A DNA stretch of 21,590 nucleotides. Source: Cloacimonetes bacterium UBA5835 (GTDB lineage Bacteria; Cloacimonadota; Cloacimonadia; Cloacimonadales; Cloacimonadaceae). The notes beneath the pieces were generated by a model. That model had not been told where the DNA came from. It saw only the letters and a list, made by a program, of their open reading frames with translations, and did not search any database. Of the stretch, positions 8,620-17,000 are shown piece after piece. The DNA is taken from assembly GCA_002432865.1 (NCBI GenBank), contig DJGX01000055.1:1-21590 (forward strand). Reading direction: 5' to 3'. Position 1 is the stretch's first letter. Each line of letters opens with the position of its first letter. The position numbers and the translations under genes are program-made.

Positions 8620-10020
8620 GTGAAATACTCTTATCTAAAGGTTTGGACTGATGAAATGGCCGATTATCAGTCCGGAATTGAAAGTATTATTCTATACCCA
8701 GAACTGTTAGTTTTAAAGACAAAAGATAAAAATGCCTTTTGCATCGTTCTTAGCAGACGGGATGCTTTTATCTTTCTGCAAGATAATTTCGCCTCTGCTT
8801 CTCAGGGCAAAGTAATTTGGCAAAAGCTTGCAAACTGCCATCTTACAAATATAACTTTATCCTCTACTGACCGTATTGTCTATTTGGAGTTGCAGCATCA
8901 GGATATTTACCAACAGAATATTAAATTTGTCATTATTGTGGAATTGATGCCACCACAGCCAAATGCCATCCTAGTGGATAGCGAAATGAAGATTATTGAT
9001 GCCATTCATAAATATAGCTATGCCGATAATCCGCAGCGACAAATTTTACCCGGGCTTATATATACTCCTCCGAAAACCTCCTTTCAACCGATTTTAGAAG
9101 AAGTCCAAAATCCTTTTCCGGATGGTAGTGTTACCTGTAATTCCTATTTTATCCAGCTGTATTATAATAAATTGAAACAAGAAGAGGAAGAAGAACAGCG
9201 CCAAAAGCTATGTATTGCTTTAAAAAAAGAGCTGCAGAAACTTCAAAAAAAAGAAAAAATACTAAAGCAAGATTTGGAAAATGCTGAAAAAGCAGATTTT
9301 TGGCTTGCCTGTGCAGAAGGACTAAAACCCAATCTTCATAACATTAAAACTGGTATGCCAAGTTTTACTACAGTTAATTATCTGGATTCCAATTTATCAC
9401 AAATAGAAATTCCTTTGCAGCCCGATAAGAATCCCAAAGAGAACTTGCAACTCTATATAAAAAAATACCATAAAGCCAAAAAAGGGCTGCAGAGAATAAA
9501 AGAGAATTTGGAAAAGACCAAGGAAGAAATAGCAAAAATTATAGATCTTATCGCCAAAGCGGAGAAAGGAGAACTAATAGATAGCGGTATTACTTCATCA
9601 AATAAACCCAAAAACATCATTTCGGAAGCTATCCTGGCTGATAAACTTTTAAAATATAAAATTGATGACGAGTTTCAAATAATCATCGGACGCCGTGCCA
9701 AAGAAAATGATTATATCACTACGCAATTGGCAAAACCTTATGATTATTGGTTTCATTGCCGTATCTATCATGGAGCTCATATTTTGCTAAGATGTTTAAA
9801 AAAGACAGAGCCCAGACCTCAGATAATTGAACTTTGCTGCAATTTGGCTGCCTGGTATTCTAAAGCTAAATTTTCTGCCAATGTTCCTGTGGATTACACA
9901 CAAATCCGCTATGTGCGAAAACCGCGAAAAAGTCCCCCCGGATTTGTTACTTATACAAATTATAAAAGCGTTTATGCTAAGCCGATGAGTTTGAGAGAAA
10001 TAAAGGAAATACTCTCTTGA
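8620..10020 (+). CDS. rqcH: NFACT family ribosome quality-control protein (RqcH/Rqc2-type)
   Basis: A 466-residue NFACT protein. In bacteria, RqcH binds the stalled 50S subunit carrying peptidyl-tRNA and recruits tRNA-Ala to add C-terminal alanine tails that mark the chain for degradation. The NFACT-N part includes TDRIVYLEL with D84-R85, matching the Asp-Arg pair needed for tailing in characterised RqcH, and VELMPPQPNAILVD. A highly charged coiled coil spans about 180-325. The NFACT-R (DUF814) domain starts at GRRAKENDY, residue 357, and includes PYDYWFHCR and VDYTQIRYVRKP. The protein is shorter than the ~570-residue Bacillus form, and I see no helix-hairpin-helix segment between NFACT-N and the coiled coil. 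I chose GTG at 8620 with AAGGA 12 bases upstream; the open frame runs further upstream into the divergent gene, and ATG 8656 is an alternative. Confidence 0.88.
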   Translation: MKYSYLKVWTDEMADYQSGIESIILYPELLVLKTKDKNAFCIVLSRRDAFIFLQDNFASASQGKVIWQKLANCHLTNITLSSTDRIVYLELQHQDIYQQNIKFVIIVELMPPQPNAILVDSEMKIIDAIHKYSYADNPQRQILPGLIYTPPKTSFQPILEEVQNPFPDGSVTCNSYFIQLYYNKLKQEEEEEQRQKLCIALKKELQKLQKKEKILKQDLENAEKADFWLACAEGLKPNLHNIKTGMPSFTTVNYLDSNLSQIEIPLQPDKNPKENLQLYIKKYHKAKKGLQRIKENLEKTKEEIAKIIDLIAKAEKGELIDSGITSSNKPKNIISEAILADKLLKYKIDDEFQIIIGRRAKENDYITTQLAKPYDYWFHCRIYHGAHILLRCLKKTEPRPQIIELCCNLAAWYSKAKFSANVPVDYTQIRYVRKPRKSPPGFVTYTNYKSVYAKPMSLREIKEILS

Positions 10021-10772
10021 AAAACAAATTGCGAGCAATTCTTGTTAAGCAAAGCAAGTATAGTGAAAGTAGTTTAATTCTGCAATTTTTCAGCCGCGAA
10101 TTTGGACATATTGGGGTTATCGCCAAAGGCATACTAAAAAAAAACGAGAAACAGCAATTATTAACCCTTTGTGAATATGAACTTATAGCTTACGAACCGA
10201 AAGAACAGGGTTTGTGGTTATATAGCGAAGCGAATTTGATTAGCAATTTTTCTGTTTATCCCAATTCTCTTTCTTGGGCAACTGCAGAAACAGGTGTGGA
10301 GCTTATTAATCAACTTATTCTTGCTCAAGAAGATATAACCACAATATACGACCTTACAATTGCCTATCTAAAATACTTGCAACAGGTGCAAGATAACGCA
10401 GTTTTAATATTTTGGCGCTTTCTAAACAGAATTACTATCTTAAGTGGCATCGGAAATCCCTTAACTAACTGCGGCATATGCAAAAAAGCAATTTCGACTC
10501 CTTCTGCCTACCTGAAAAGTAAAGGTGAACTTATCTGCGAAGAATGTTTAAATGATATCAATATCAGTTCAGATCTGATTATCCTATCACCTTTGGGACA
10601 AAATATCTTAGCCCTACTTCCTGAAATAGGTAATCACCTACAGGAGATAAAATTAAATAGGGCAGTTATAAACGAAATAAACAGCTTCTTTGAACTATAT
10701 TGGCAGGTACATCATAAACAACCGTTACATCTAAAAGGACTATCCGTTTTAGCTCAATTCTACGATTCCTGA
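10017..10772 (+). CDS. recO: DNA repair protein RecO
   Basis: A 251-residue RecO, which with RecR helps load RecA onto SSB-coated single-stranded DNA in the RecFOR pathway. The N-terminal OB-fold region has the usual pattern RAILVKQSKYSESSLILQFF and FGHIGVIAKGI. A zinc-ribbon is formed by C152-x2-C155 and C174-x2-C177. The start is a TTG that overlaps the stop of the upstream gene as TTGA, with AAAGGA nine bases before it. This points to translational coupling and low-level expression. No other start fits the family N-terminus as well. Length and motifs are normal and the gene is complete. Its pairing with an NFACT gene seems incidental, but both are on one transcript. Confidence 0.93.
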   Translation: MKNKLRAILVKQSKYSESSLILQFFSREFGHIGVIAKGILKKNEKQQLLTLCEYELIAYEPKEQGLWLYSEANLISNFSVYPNSLSWATAETGVELINQLILAQEDITTIYDLTIAYLKYLQQVQDNAVLIFWRFLNRITILSGIGNPLTNCGICKKAISTPSAYLKSKGELICEECLNDINISSDLIILSPLGQNILALLPEIGNHLQEIKLNRAVINEINSFFELYWQVHHKQPLHLKGLSVLAQFYDS

Positions 10773-11189
10773 GGTCTTACGAAGTTGATATTTGTGATCA
10801 AATATTAGATATTTACTTCCAGATAGATTATCCAAAGAGGCTATAAGGGAAGAAAAATATAATATCAGAATATAGTGATATCTTAATCTGGTATGAACAG
10901 TTAGCTATATCTTGATATGTCCAGATTTATTTGTAAGCTATTCCTTGGAAGTTATTGCGATGCCATAAATCGTATATCGGTAAAATGGAATAGAATTTCT
11001 ACTAATATTTGCCAATAAATTCTCCTGCAATATTGAATATACGATCTTTCTCCAGTTTGTTTGCAATTTCAGATAATATAAATGGCTAGCTTAAACTCAC
11101 CTTTTTTTATGCTCAACTCCAAAGTTATTAATCAACTTGGGATCAGAAAGTGAATTTTAGGGGAAAATACCTTGCCTTGATTATCGATA

Positions 11190-11227
11190 GGCTATATTTA
11201 TATCTAGTTATTTAGATATTGATAGCC
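11190..11227. repeat. small imperfect hairpin
   Basis: GGCTAT at 11190-11195 pairs with ATAGCC at 11222-11227, and inside this ATATCTA pairs with TAGATAT around a short AT loop. The two stems are separated by small unpaired bulges. No T tract follows on either strand, so a terminator role is doubtful. Confidence 0.4.
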
Positions 11228-11353
11228 TGGAACTTTCGTTATTAAGCCGTCTTCTACAGCCCTTTTAACTAAACTGCAGGGTAATTGTTCTGCCAGAATT
11301 TGTGCTTTATAATAGTTCTCAGATTCTCTTGTTCTGGATATTTTAATATCAGA
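11204..11353 (-). pseudogene. possible remnant of a decayed coding sequence
   Basis: The minus strand reads 49 codons without a stop and without a start codon, containing a coding-like segment SENYYKAQILAEQLPCSL followed by VKRAVEDGLI. The spacing suggests a helix-turn-helix-like piece. The frame stops at TAG (11206-11204) and is closed upstream by TAA. A run of this length is expected by chance several times in 1.5 kb of AT-rich sequence, so only the protein-like composition argues for a remnant. I do not recognise the family. Confidence 0.2.
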
Positions 11354-11370
11354 TTATTCCCTTACTAGAA

Positions 11371-11455
11371 AGTGTCTATCACTTCTTCATCATCCCTTAA
11401 TCACTCCTTAATTATTAACGCTTGATTAAGGGATGATGAAGGAATGATAGACTGT
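11371..11455. repeat. long inverted repeat made of 11-bp units
   Basis: Arms at 11371-11403 and 11423-11455 are 33 bases each and match at 29 positions as inverted copies, with a 19-base loop. Each arm is itself built from degenerate 11-bp units of the type GATTAAGGGAT. Four units can be read on the minus strand from 11413 down to 11370, and two full units on the plus strand at 11424-11434 and 11435-11445. A single-strand transcript would form a very stable hairpin. It could be a miniature mobile element, a protein-binding array or a structured RNA; nothing here decides between them. Confidence 0.85.
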
Positions 11456-11573
11456 ATCACGCAAGGGTAATGATGATTATCCCTTTTAGATAAGTACCAT
11501 GGCTTAATGGGAAGAAACTGTATAGTCAGAGGACACTGTTCCTCCGCTTCTCCTTTAGAACATGAAATATCTT

Positions 11574-11638
11574 TCACAGATTATGCAGATTTTATTTTAG
11601 AAACAAGGATTTAAGAATTTTAGGATTAAGAGGATTTC
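11574..11638. repeat. short-period AT-rich intergenic repeat
   Basis: From TCACAGATTATGCAGATT the sequence continues into AAGGATTTA, AGAATTTTA, GGATTAAGA and GGATTTCTA, a degenerate 9-bp period. I recall similar 'acagattacgcagatt ... aggatttaagga' intergenic stretches in several unrelated bacterial genomes, but cannot check this. It has no coding potential. Confidence 0.45.
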
Positions 11639-11854
11639 TAATTCTATTTCCATTTGAAACGATATATTTGAGTGACAGGTTTTAACCCTTAAAAAAAAAC
11701 GGTATGGGAAAATATGTTCTGTCAAAATGACAAAATTTGTATTCTATCCTTCACTTTTTCAGGTTTGTTTAAAACTAAACACGGAATTATTAATGTAATA
11801 ATCACCAATACTTTTTCCTAGTGGATGGACTAAGGGAATTGGAAGTATCCTATA

Positions 11855-11922
11855 CTGATAAATAGGACAGAAAATAGAATTACTGCAAACGGTCTGGCAG
11901 ATTACTTTTTCTTATTTATCAG
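11855..11922. repeat. 10-bp perfect inverted repeat with 48-base loop
   Basis: CTGATAAATA at 11855-11864 is repeated in inverted orientation as TATTTATCAG at 11913-11922. The arms are perfect but AT-rich, and the interval has no recognisable gene. It may be the ends of a small element or chance. Confidence 0.35.
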
Positions 11923-12271
11923 ATATCATTAAGCCGGATGAAGAATCTATTAAACACGAGAATATTGTTCCTCGGAAGCTTCTTTTATTTTTATCTTGGA
12001 TGCCTTTAATGCCGAGGTTGTCTTTGAACCCAATAAAAAAGTTCATTTTATCCTATTCTTGGGTGAACAGAAAAATAAATTATAAAGAGAAAATAGAAAC
12101 TCCAAATGGCTTATAATAATTGCCTCATAACGAACTATAAATTTATGAATAGCTCCATAATTATTTTCCTGCCATCTCTGAGGGATTAAAGAACATCATT
12201 TGTGATTTACGAAGATAGAGGAATATTGGAACTAAGCGTGAGAAAAATGTAAATTATGCCCTAATAAAATG

Positions 12272-13060
12272 TTAAAAAATTGTTAATTGGTCATCAAAAG
12301 GAGGATAAAACAAACTCACTATAGTGAAAGGATTATGAAATTTTCTTTTTTGATGTTCTAAAGTTGTTCCCAAAATAAAGTACAGATCTCTCTTATTCGC
12401 TAAATATTCTAATTTCTCAATAACTTTATGACAAGCTTCTTTTTCACTTTTAGTAGATTTTAAGCAATTCCAATACAGAGCTCCAATTTCCCAATCCAAA
12501 ATACTCATATTATGTTCAGAACCATTAATGTCTAAAAAAGTGTATTTAAAGGTATAAGGAATTTTTTTTAACGGATTTTTGGGTGAATCATAAAATATAT
12601 TAAGCTGACGGAATTGCTCTTGATCTTTTGCATCCCAGTTTCTGCTACAGGGCTGATAATTGGCAGAAATAATAGTACTCGGTTTATAAGTTGCCAAAGA
12701 GATATATTTAGGATTATTAGAGTCCTTAAGTAAATCGTCTAAAGAATGATATACATTATGCAGAAGATAATCCTTCTTAACATCATAGGAAGAAACTTCT
12801 TCCAATATTTTTATCTCATCATCTAAATTAGATAAATGATAACTTTCCGGTCTAAAATCTGTACCTGTAGTTTTCTGAATATCAACTTGAATCCATTGAT
12901 ACTTTTTATACTGCTCTTCTAAAGGTCTTGCACGGAAAGTAATAGGATAAATCCTAATCCAGTTCTTGTCTTCATCTAAACCAGCCGTGCAAACTGTCTC
13001 ATTATACTTTTTAGAAGGATTGGGATAGGTCTTTACTGCAATGAGAATTTTCTTATTCAT
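12272..13060 (-). CDS. unrecognised conserved-looking protein coupled to DUF488
   Basis: A 262-residue soluble protein whose family I cannot name. It opens with KKILIAVKTYPNPSKKYNET and VCTAGLDEDKNWIRIYPI, a compact beta-rich pattern. It then has FRARPLEEQYKKYQWIQVDI and FRPESYHL, which look like conserved family motifs, and ends with YFILGTTLEHQKRKFHNPFTIVSLF. The central region has CSRNWDAKDQEQFRQLNIFY. There are no membrane segments, signal peptide or obvious catalytic triad. The ATG overlaps the upstream DUF488 stop as ATGA, so the two proteins are very likely made together and may form a complex. Its place beside a helicase/methyltransferase pair suggests a defence or regulatory role, which is inference only. 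No terminator is clear after the stop. Confidence 0.8.
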   Translation of the reverse strand: MNKKILIAVKTYPNPSKKYNETVCTAGLDEDKNWIRIYPITFRARPLEEQYKKYQWIQVDIQKTTGTDFRPESYHLSNLDDEIKILEEVSSYDVKKDYLLHNVYHSLDDLLKDSNNPKYISLATYKPSTIISANYQPCSRNWDAKDQEQFRQLNIFYDSPKNPLKKIPYTFKYTFLDINGSEHNMSILDWEIGALYWNCLKSTKSEKEACHKVIEKLEYLANKRDLYFILGTTLEHQKRKFHNPFTIVSLFYPPFDDQLTIF

Positions 13061-13926
13061 AAATTCTTTAGTGTAAATTCAGCAGACAATCTCTTAAAAA
13101 CTTTTTTTGCTACAATGCTCCGATGGCATTCAGTTGGATTTGCCTCAAAGCAGGTAATGGCAATTCTTTTATTTTTCAAAGCAAGCTGAACAATCTGATC
13201 TAAGTAGTCAGAGTAATTGGTTTCTAAAACTCCCTTGTAGTTCTTGAATAAAATCTCTTTATCCTTAATTTTTTTTCTGTGCTCTGAAGATATGCCCAAT
13301 TCAGGAATATGAACATATTCAATATCCATCAGGTTACAAAAATTGCTTAAGTTCTTTCCACTAAATTCCGGTTTCATACTAATTGCATTTGCCCTTACAT
13401 CAATGAGTATTTTTATACCTGCAAAAACAAGATAAGAAAGATATTTATCAATGCTTCTCCCTTCATAACCAATTGTAAATAAAGCGGGCTTTTCATTATT
13501 GGGTATTTCTTTCTGCACATTATTCATTTCTGCAGCCGATAAAAGTGAATCTGCTTTACAGCTTTTAATGGCAAATTTAGGATATTCTCTGTAAACATAT
13601 TGCATTAATTCTTGCGTAGTGAAAAAGCCATATCTGGATATGATATCATTTAAAACCTTTTTTCGTTGTGAAGTTATATCTATTGCATCAGCATTGTTTA
13701 TCTGGTAGTGATTCTGCTTAAAATATAAGAACTCGTTTCTTACCAAATAATCCAAATCCTTTTGTAATATAAACGAATAAGGTCCATATTTATAGGGAAC
13801 AAAATCATAGGAATAAGTTTCCTGTTTCTGGCTCGCTAAAAACATAAGCTTCTGTAACTTAACTTTACCAGAATTATTAAGTTTAGAAACCAAATAACGA
13901 ACTTCCTGCTGCCTCTTATATAACAT
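13057..13926 (-). CDS. Panacea/SocA-like N-terminal domain fused to DUF488
   Basis: A 289-residue two-domain protein. Residues about 1-85 contain KVKLQKLMFLASQ and YDFVPYKYGPYSFILQKDLD, which resemble the KLQKLLYF...YGP pattern of the Panacea/SocA antitoxin family. From about residue 147 comes a DUF488 domain with LFTIGYEGRS, IDVR (D176-R178) and a C-terminal CFEANPTECHR with C259, C267 and H268. DUF488 has no firmly known activity, but the conserved DxR and CxxxxxxxCHR residues look catalytic or metal-binding. I chose the ATG at 13926, with AGG eight bases upstream; a GTG at 13935 is possible. It is coupled to the next gene and transcribed from its own candidate promoter, about 165 bp after the methyltransferase. 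Confidence 0.82.
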   Translation of the reverse strand: MLYKRQQEVRYLVSKLNNSGKVKLQKLMFLASQKQETYSYDFVPYKYGPYSFILQKDLDYLVRNEFLYFKQNHYQINNADAIDITSQRKKVLNDIISRYGFFTTQELMQYVYREYPKFAIKSCKADSLLSAAEMNNVQKEIPNNEKPALFTIGYEGRSIDKYLSYLVFAGIKILIDVRANAISMKPEFSGKNLSNFCNLMDIEYVHIPELGISSEHRKKIKDKEILFKNYKGVLETNYSDYLDQIVQLALKNKRIAITCFEANPTECHRSIVAKKVFKRLSAEFTLKNL

Positions 13927-13960
13927 CACCTTCACCTGCTAGCCAGTTATCATTTTAAAA

Positions 13961-13989
13961 ATTATATAAATCCTTGTATAGGATTCCAT
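13961..13989 (-). promoter_or_regulatory. candidate promoter for the DUF488 unit
   Basis: On the minus strand, TATAAT at 13966-13961 is a perfect -10 box. With a 17-bp spacer, the -35 position reads ATGGAA, a weak match to TTGACA. It lies about 35 bp before the DUF488 start codon. A weak -35 is often seen with regulated promoters. Confidence 0.5.
13969..13985. promoter_or_regulatory. operator-like dyad inside the DUF488 promoter
   Basis: AATCCT at 13969-13974 and AGGATT at 13980-13985 form a perfect 6-bp inverted repeat with a 5-base centre. It fills the spacer between the candidate -35 and -10 boxes, where a bound repressor would block RNA polymerase. The Panacea-like domain of the downstream product is one possible ligand. 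Confidence 0.4.
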
Positions 13990-13995
13990 TTTACA

Positions 13996-14020
13996 GGAAT
14001 GATAATGGAAGTTTCATTCC
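13996..14020. repeat. short inverted repeat upstream of the DUF488 promoter
   Basis: GGAATGA at 13996-14002 and TCATTCC at 14014-14020 are perfect inverted copies separated by 11 bases. It lies just upstream of the candidate -35 box and could be a second regulatory site or a weak hairpin in the methyltransferase transcript's 3' end. Confidence 0.35.
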
Positions 14021-14056
14021 AAAACCCATCTTAAATTTAGTCCTTTATTTTACAAT

Positions 14057-14076
14057 AAAACTACTTCGTAGATTTT
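14057..14076 (-). terminator. weak candidate terminator after the methyltransferase
   Basis: On the minus strand AAAA-t-CTAC pairs with GTAG-TTTT around a 3-base loop, followed by a T-rich stretch. It lies 15 bases after the methyltransferase stop. The stem has only four G/C-containing central pairs plus A-T pairs, so termination may be partial, allowing some read-through into the DUF488 unit. Confidence 0.4.
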
Positions 14077-14090
14077 AGTCAACTAACTTC

Positions 14091-17000
14091 TTATAATTTT
14101 AACGAATTCGCTTTCTTCAAACGGCTGGAAGTAAGTTCCAATAATCCTGCATATACTTCTTGAATTTCCGAATTGGACAAACCCAGAATTGAAAACACTA
14201 CATTGTCTAATAATTTTCTATCCGGTAAAGGATTAGCATTTCTAAAATCATAATTATTACAGTCAACCTGAAGTTCTTTAAATATGCTTAGAATTTTTCT
14301 ATTCTTTAAACTATCTAATTGTAAAATGACTTTTGTATGTGCTGATAACAATTGAGGATTTATTATCGGCGTTGATTCAAACTCAAATACTGTTTTATCT
14401 AATAGTCCTTCACCTAAGCTGTTTGTTGCATTTAATTCTAAGTAAAAGAAAAATATAGTAGAATTTAAAATAGCAGAAAGTACATTCACTTCATCTTTAT
14501 AATGTATTTCATAAAGGCGTTTATTTGCTAAAACACCATTATTCAGATATACCTTAAAAGTATCACTAAAGCTTGAAGGAGTAATAAGTTCAGGTAATTC
14601 TCTAACACCCAAATCATACCAATTTTTTCTGCCTTTTACTGAAGAAACATTATTAATTCCTATAATATACTTTCCCTTATCTTTACCTTGTTTAATATAT
14701 TTTTTAGCTGATTCACCCATCTCAATATATTTTAAGGCGTTGGTTCCTTGGATTTGGTGTTTCTCATAAGGGCACATAAAGATCCAATACTTAAGTTTAT
14801 CTGGATCTATTAAAATAGATTTGCATTCTCTAGGGCTTTTAATAACTGGTTTAAGAAATTCTTTCTCAATTTTAAAAGGGTTAGATTTAGGAATATAGAA
14901 AAACTCATCAGCTCCTGTTTTAACTCCAAATTTTATTTTAGCTACATCACCCAATTTAATCAATTTATTCTTTGCTTTTTCCATAATAGTAAAATAGATG
15001 TCAGGAGCTTTTATATAGATTCCACCCCATTTAGAACCCTGATATTTATTTTCTACATTGTTATTATAACCTTCCTCTAATAGTTTTTTTCTTGGAATGG
15101 CATTAACTCTTAAATCATCATAATCTATTCGTTTTTGTGTTTCTTCAATAGTGAGGAAGTTTTCAGTATAGAGTGAATTTTCAAAAGGAAGTTTGAAAGC
15201 GGCAAAACGAATTAAATCATCGGAGCTTACCATTTTTTGTTTAGCTCCAATAACAGCGATAATAGTATTTATATCTGCACTTCGGAATACTCTTTTACTC
15301 AGGTTATCAATAATGAAATAGATAGGGCAGTTTTCCAGAAGGAATTTTTGGAACCAAGCACCGAATTCTACATCCAACCAGGAATTGGAAGAAATGAAGG
15401 TTAAGATTCCTTTGTCATTCAGCAAACGGAGTCCTCTAATGTAGAAAAAAGTGTAGAGATCGCTTTTACCATTGATATTTGATTCTTGCAGGTCTTGCGG
15501 AAAATCTTGAGCTGCCATTGTTTTCAGCAGTCCTTTATAGGTATTTCTATCAATTTTCCCCAAAGGATCTTCAATTTCTTCTTGAGGCACATAAGGTGGA
15601 TTGCCGATAATAATATCAAAACCACCTTTTCCAATAAAGATTTCTGGGAAATCTATCATCCAGACAAAAGGTAGTTTATAAGCCATAATCTGTCTAATTT
15701 CACAATCAACTTCGTCAATTTGATTCCTGATATTTTCTTTTTCGTTTTTTTGTTTTTTCTTAAATATATCTAGTTCAGTTTGGAAATCCGAATCCAAGAA
15801 ATTAGCTTGAACTTCCTTTATAGAATCCCTTTCTAAGCGTTTCAATGTAGCATTGAGTTCATTTCTTTTTTTCTGTAGAATATCTATATAGAGGTTATGT
15901 TGCTTATTCTCAATCTCTTGCTGTTTGTTATTGCATTTATTATAATAGTAATCAGTTTTAAGCTTTATTAGTTCTTTAATTTTTCGTTGAATATCGGTAG
16001 CAACTAATCCCTCTCCGGAAATAGGGAAAAGATAATTCCCCAATAACTGAATAAGAGAATCACCTTGTCTTATTTTAAAATCAAAGGAAGGTAGTAAAGG
16101 TTCTTCGCTATTTTTTAAGTTATCATCTGCTTCAATCAGAAGGGTTATCCACAATCTTAATTGTGTAATCCAAACTGCCCATTGTTTCACTTCCACTCCA
16201 TAAAGGGACTGAAAAATAATGCGTTTTTTGCGTTCAAAGGGGTTGCTGTGTTGTTCTGAGGTTAAGTAATTTTGATAGAGCAAACATTCAATTTCATCAA
16301 TCACATTTAGCATCCCAACTGCAAAAGCACCAGAACCGATTGCTGGATCACAAATTGTGATTTGTTCCAATTGATCTAATATATCCTTAGCTTCCTCTGG
16401 AGTAAATTCTCCTGTGGTTTGATCGCTTTCATCACCATATTCGGGAAAAAACAGTTTATATAGTTCTTCCAGTTTGATATGGGACAGACAATTTCTTTGC
16501 AGATATTTAACTAAGGAGATTCGACACATAAAATCCACTTCCAAACGAGGGGTATAAATTGCTCCATATTCTTTGTTAATCAGCTTTTCAAAGATGATTC
16601 CTAAAAATTCTGGATTGAGTTCCAATTCTTCATCATACAGTGTATTTTCTTCCAAAGTGAAATTGTAGCTGAAGAGGAAATCGATAAATTCTATAATTGC
16701 TTCATTAGTGATATATAAAGCATCCAAATCGTATTCTTGGTGTTTACGAAAAAGGCCTCCATTTAAGTATGGCATATTAACTAGATAGGTTTTATAAGGC
16801 TCGGGAATAGAGGGAAAGCTGTATTTATTTTTTTGAGAAGGTGCCAAATTCAATGCTTGAAAGAATAAAGGGCAAAGTAGTTCATTATAAATACCATTTT
16901 TATGGATCTCAGGATTATAGGATTTTAAGTAGTCCTGAATAAAATTACTATCTCCCAGCCAACCCTTCTTTTGCACAAATCCCAGAAAAATGATTCTAAT

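Larger units (their letters stand above)
10773..12271. other. gene-poor intergenic region with inverted repeats
   Basis: About 1.5 kb lies between recO and the convergent defence-like locus with no open frame of useful length on either strand. It contains a small hairpin just after recO (10788-10794 pairing with 10799-10805, no T tract), several larger inverted repeats listed separately, a short-period AT-rich repeat, and a few coding-like scraps. No tRNA, rRNA or convincing terminator is visible. It looks like degraded sequence or a landing zone for small repeats rather than an array or an origin. Confidence 0.7.

Noticed and set aside
10788..10805. Terminator after recO
   Set aside because: The 7-bp stem is almost all A-T and is not followed by a T tract on either strand.
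11944..12090. Small open frame on the plus strand (reads ILDAFNAEVVFEPNKKVHF)
   Set aside because: About 44 codons, no start codon and no recognised family; expected by chance in this AT-rich stretch.
12030..12185. Minus-strand frame reading RWQENNYGAIHKFIVRYEA
   Set aside because: Under 50 codons with no start codon and a low-complexity tail; too weak to call a gene or remnant.
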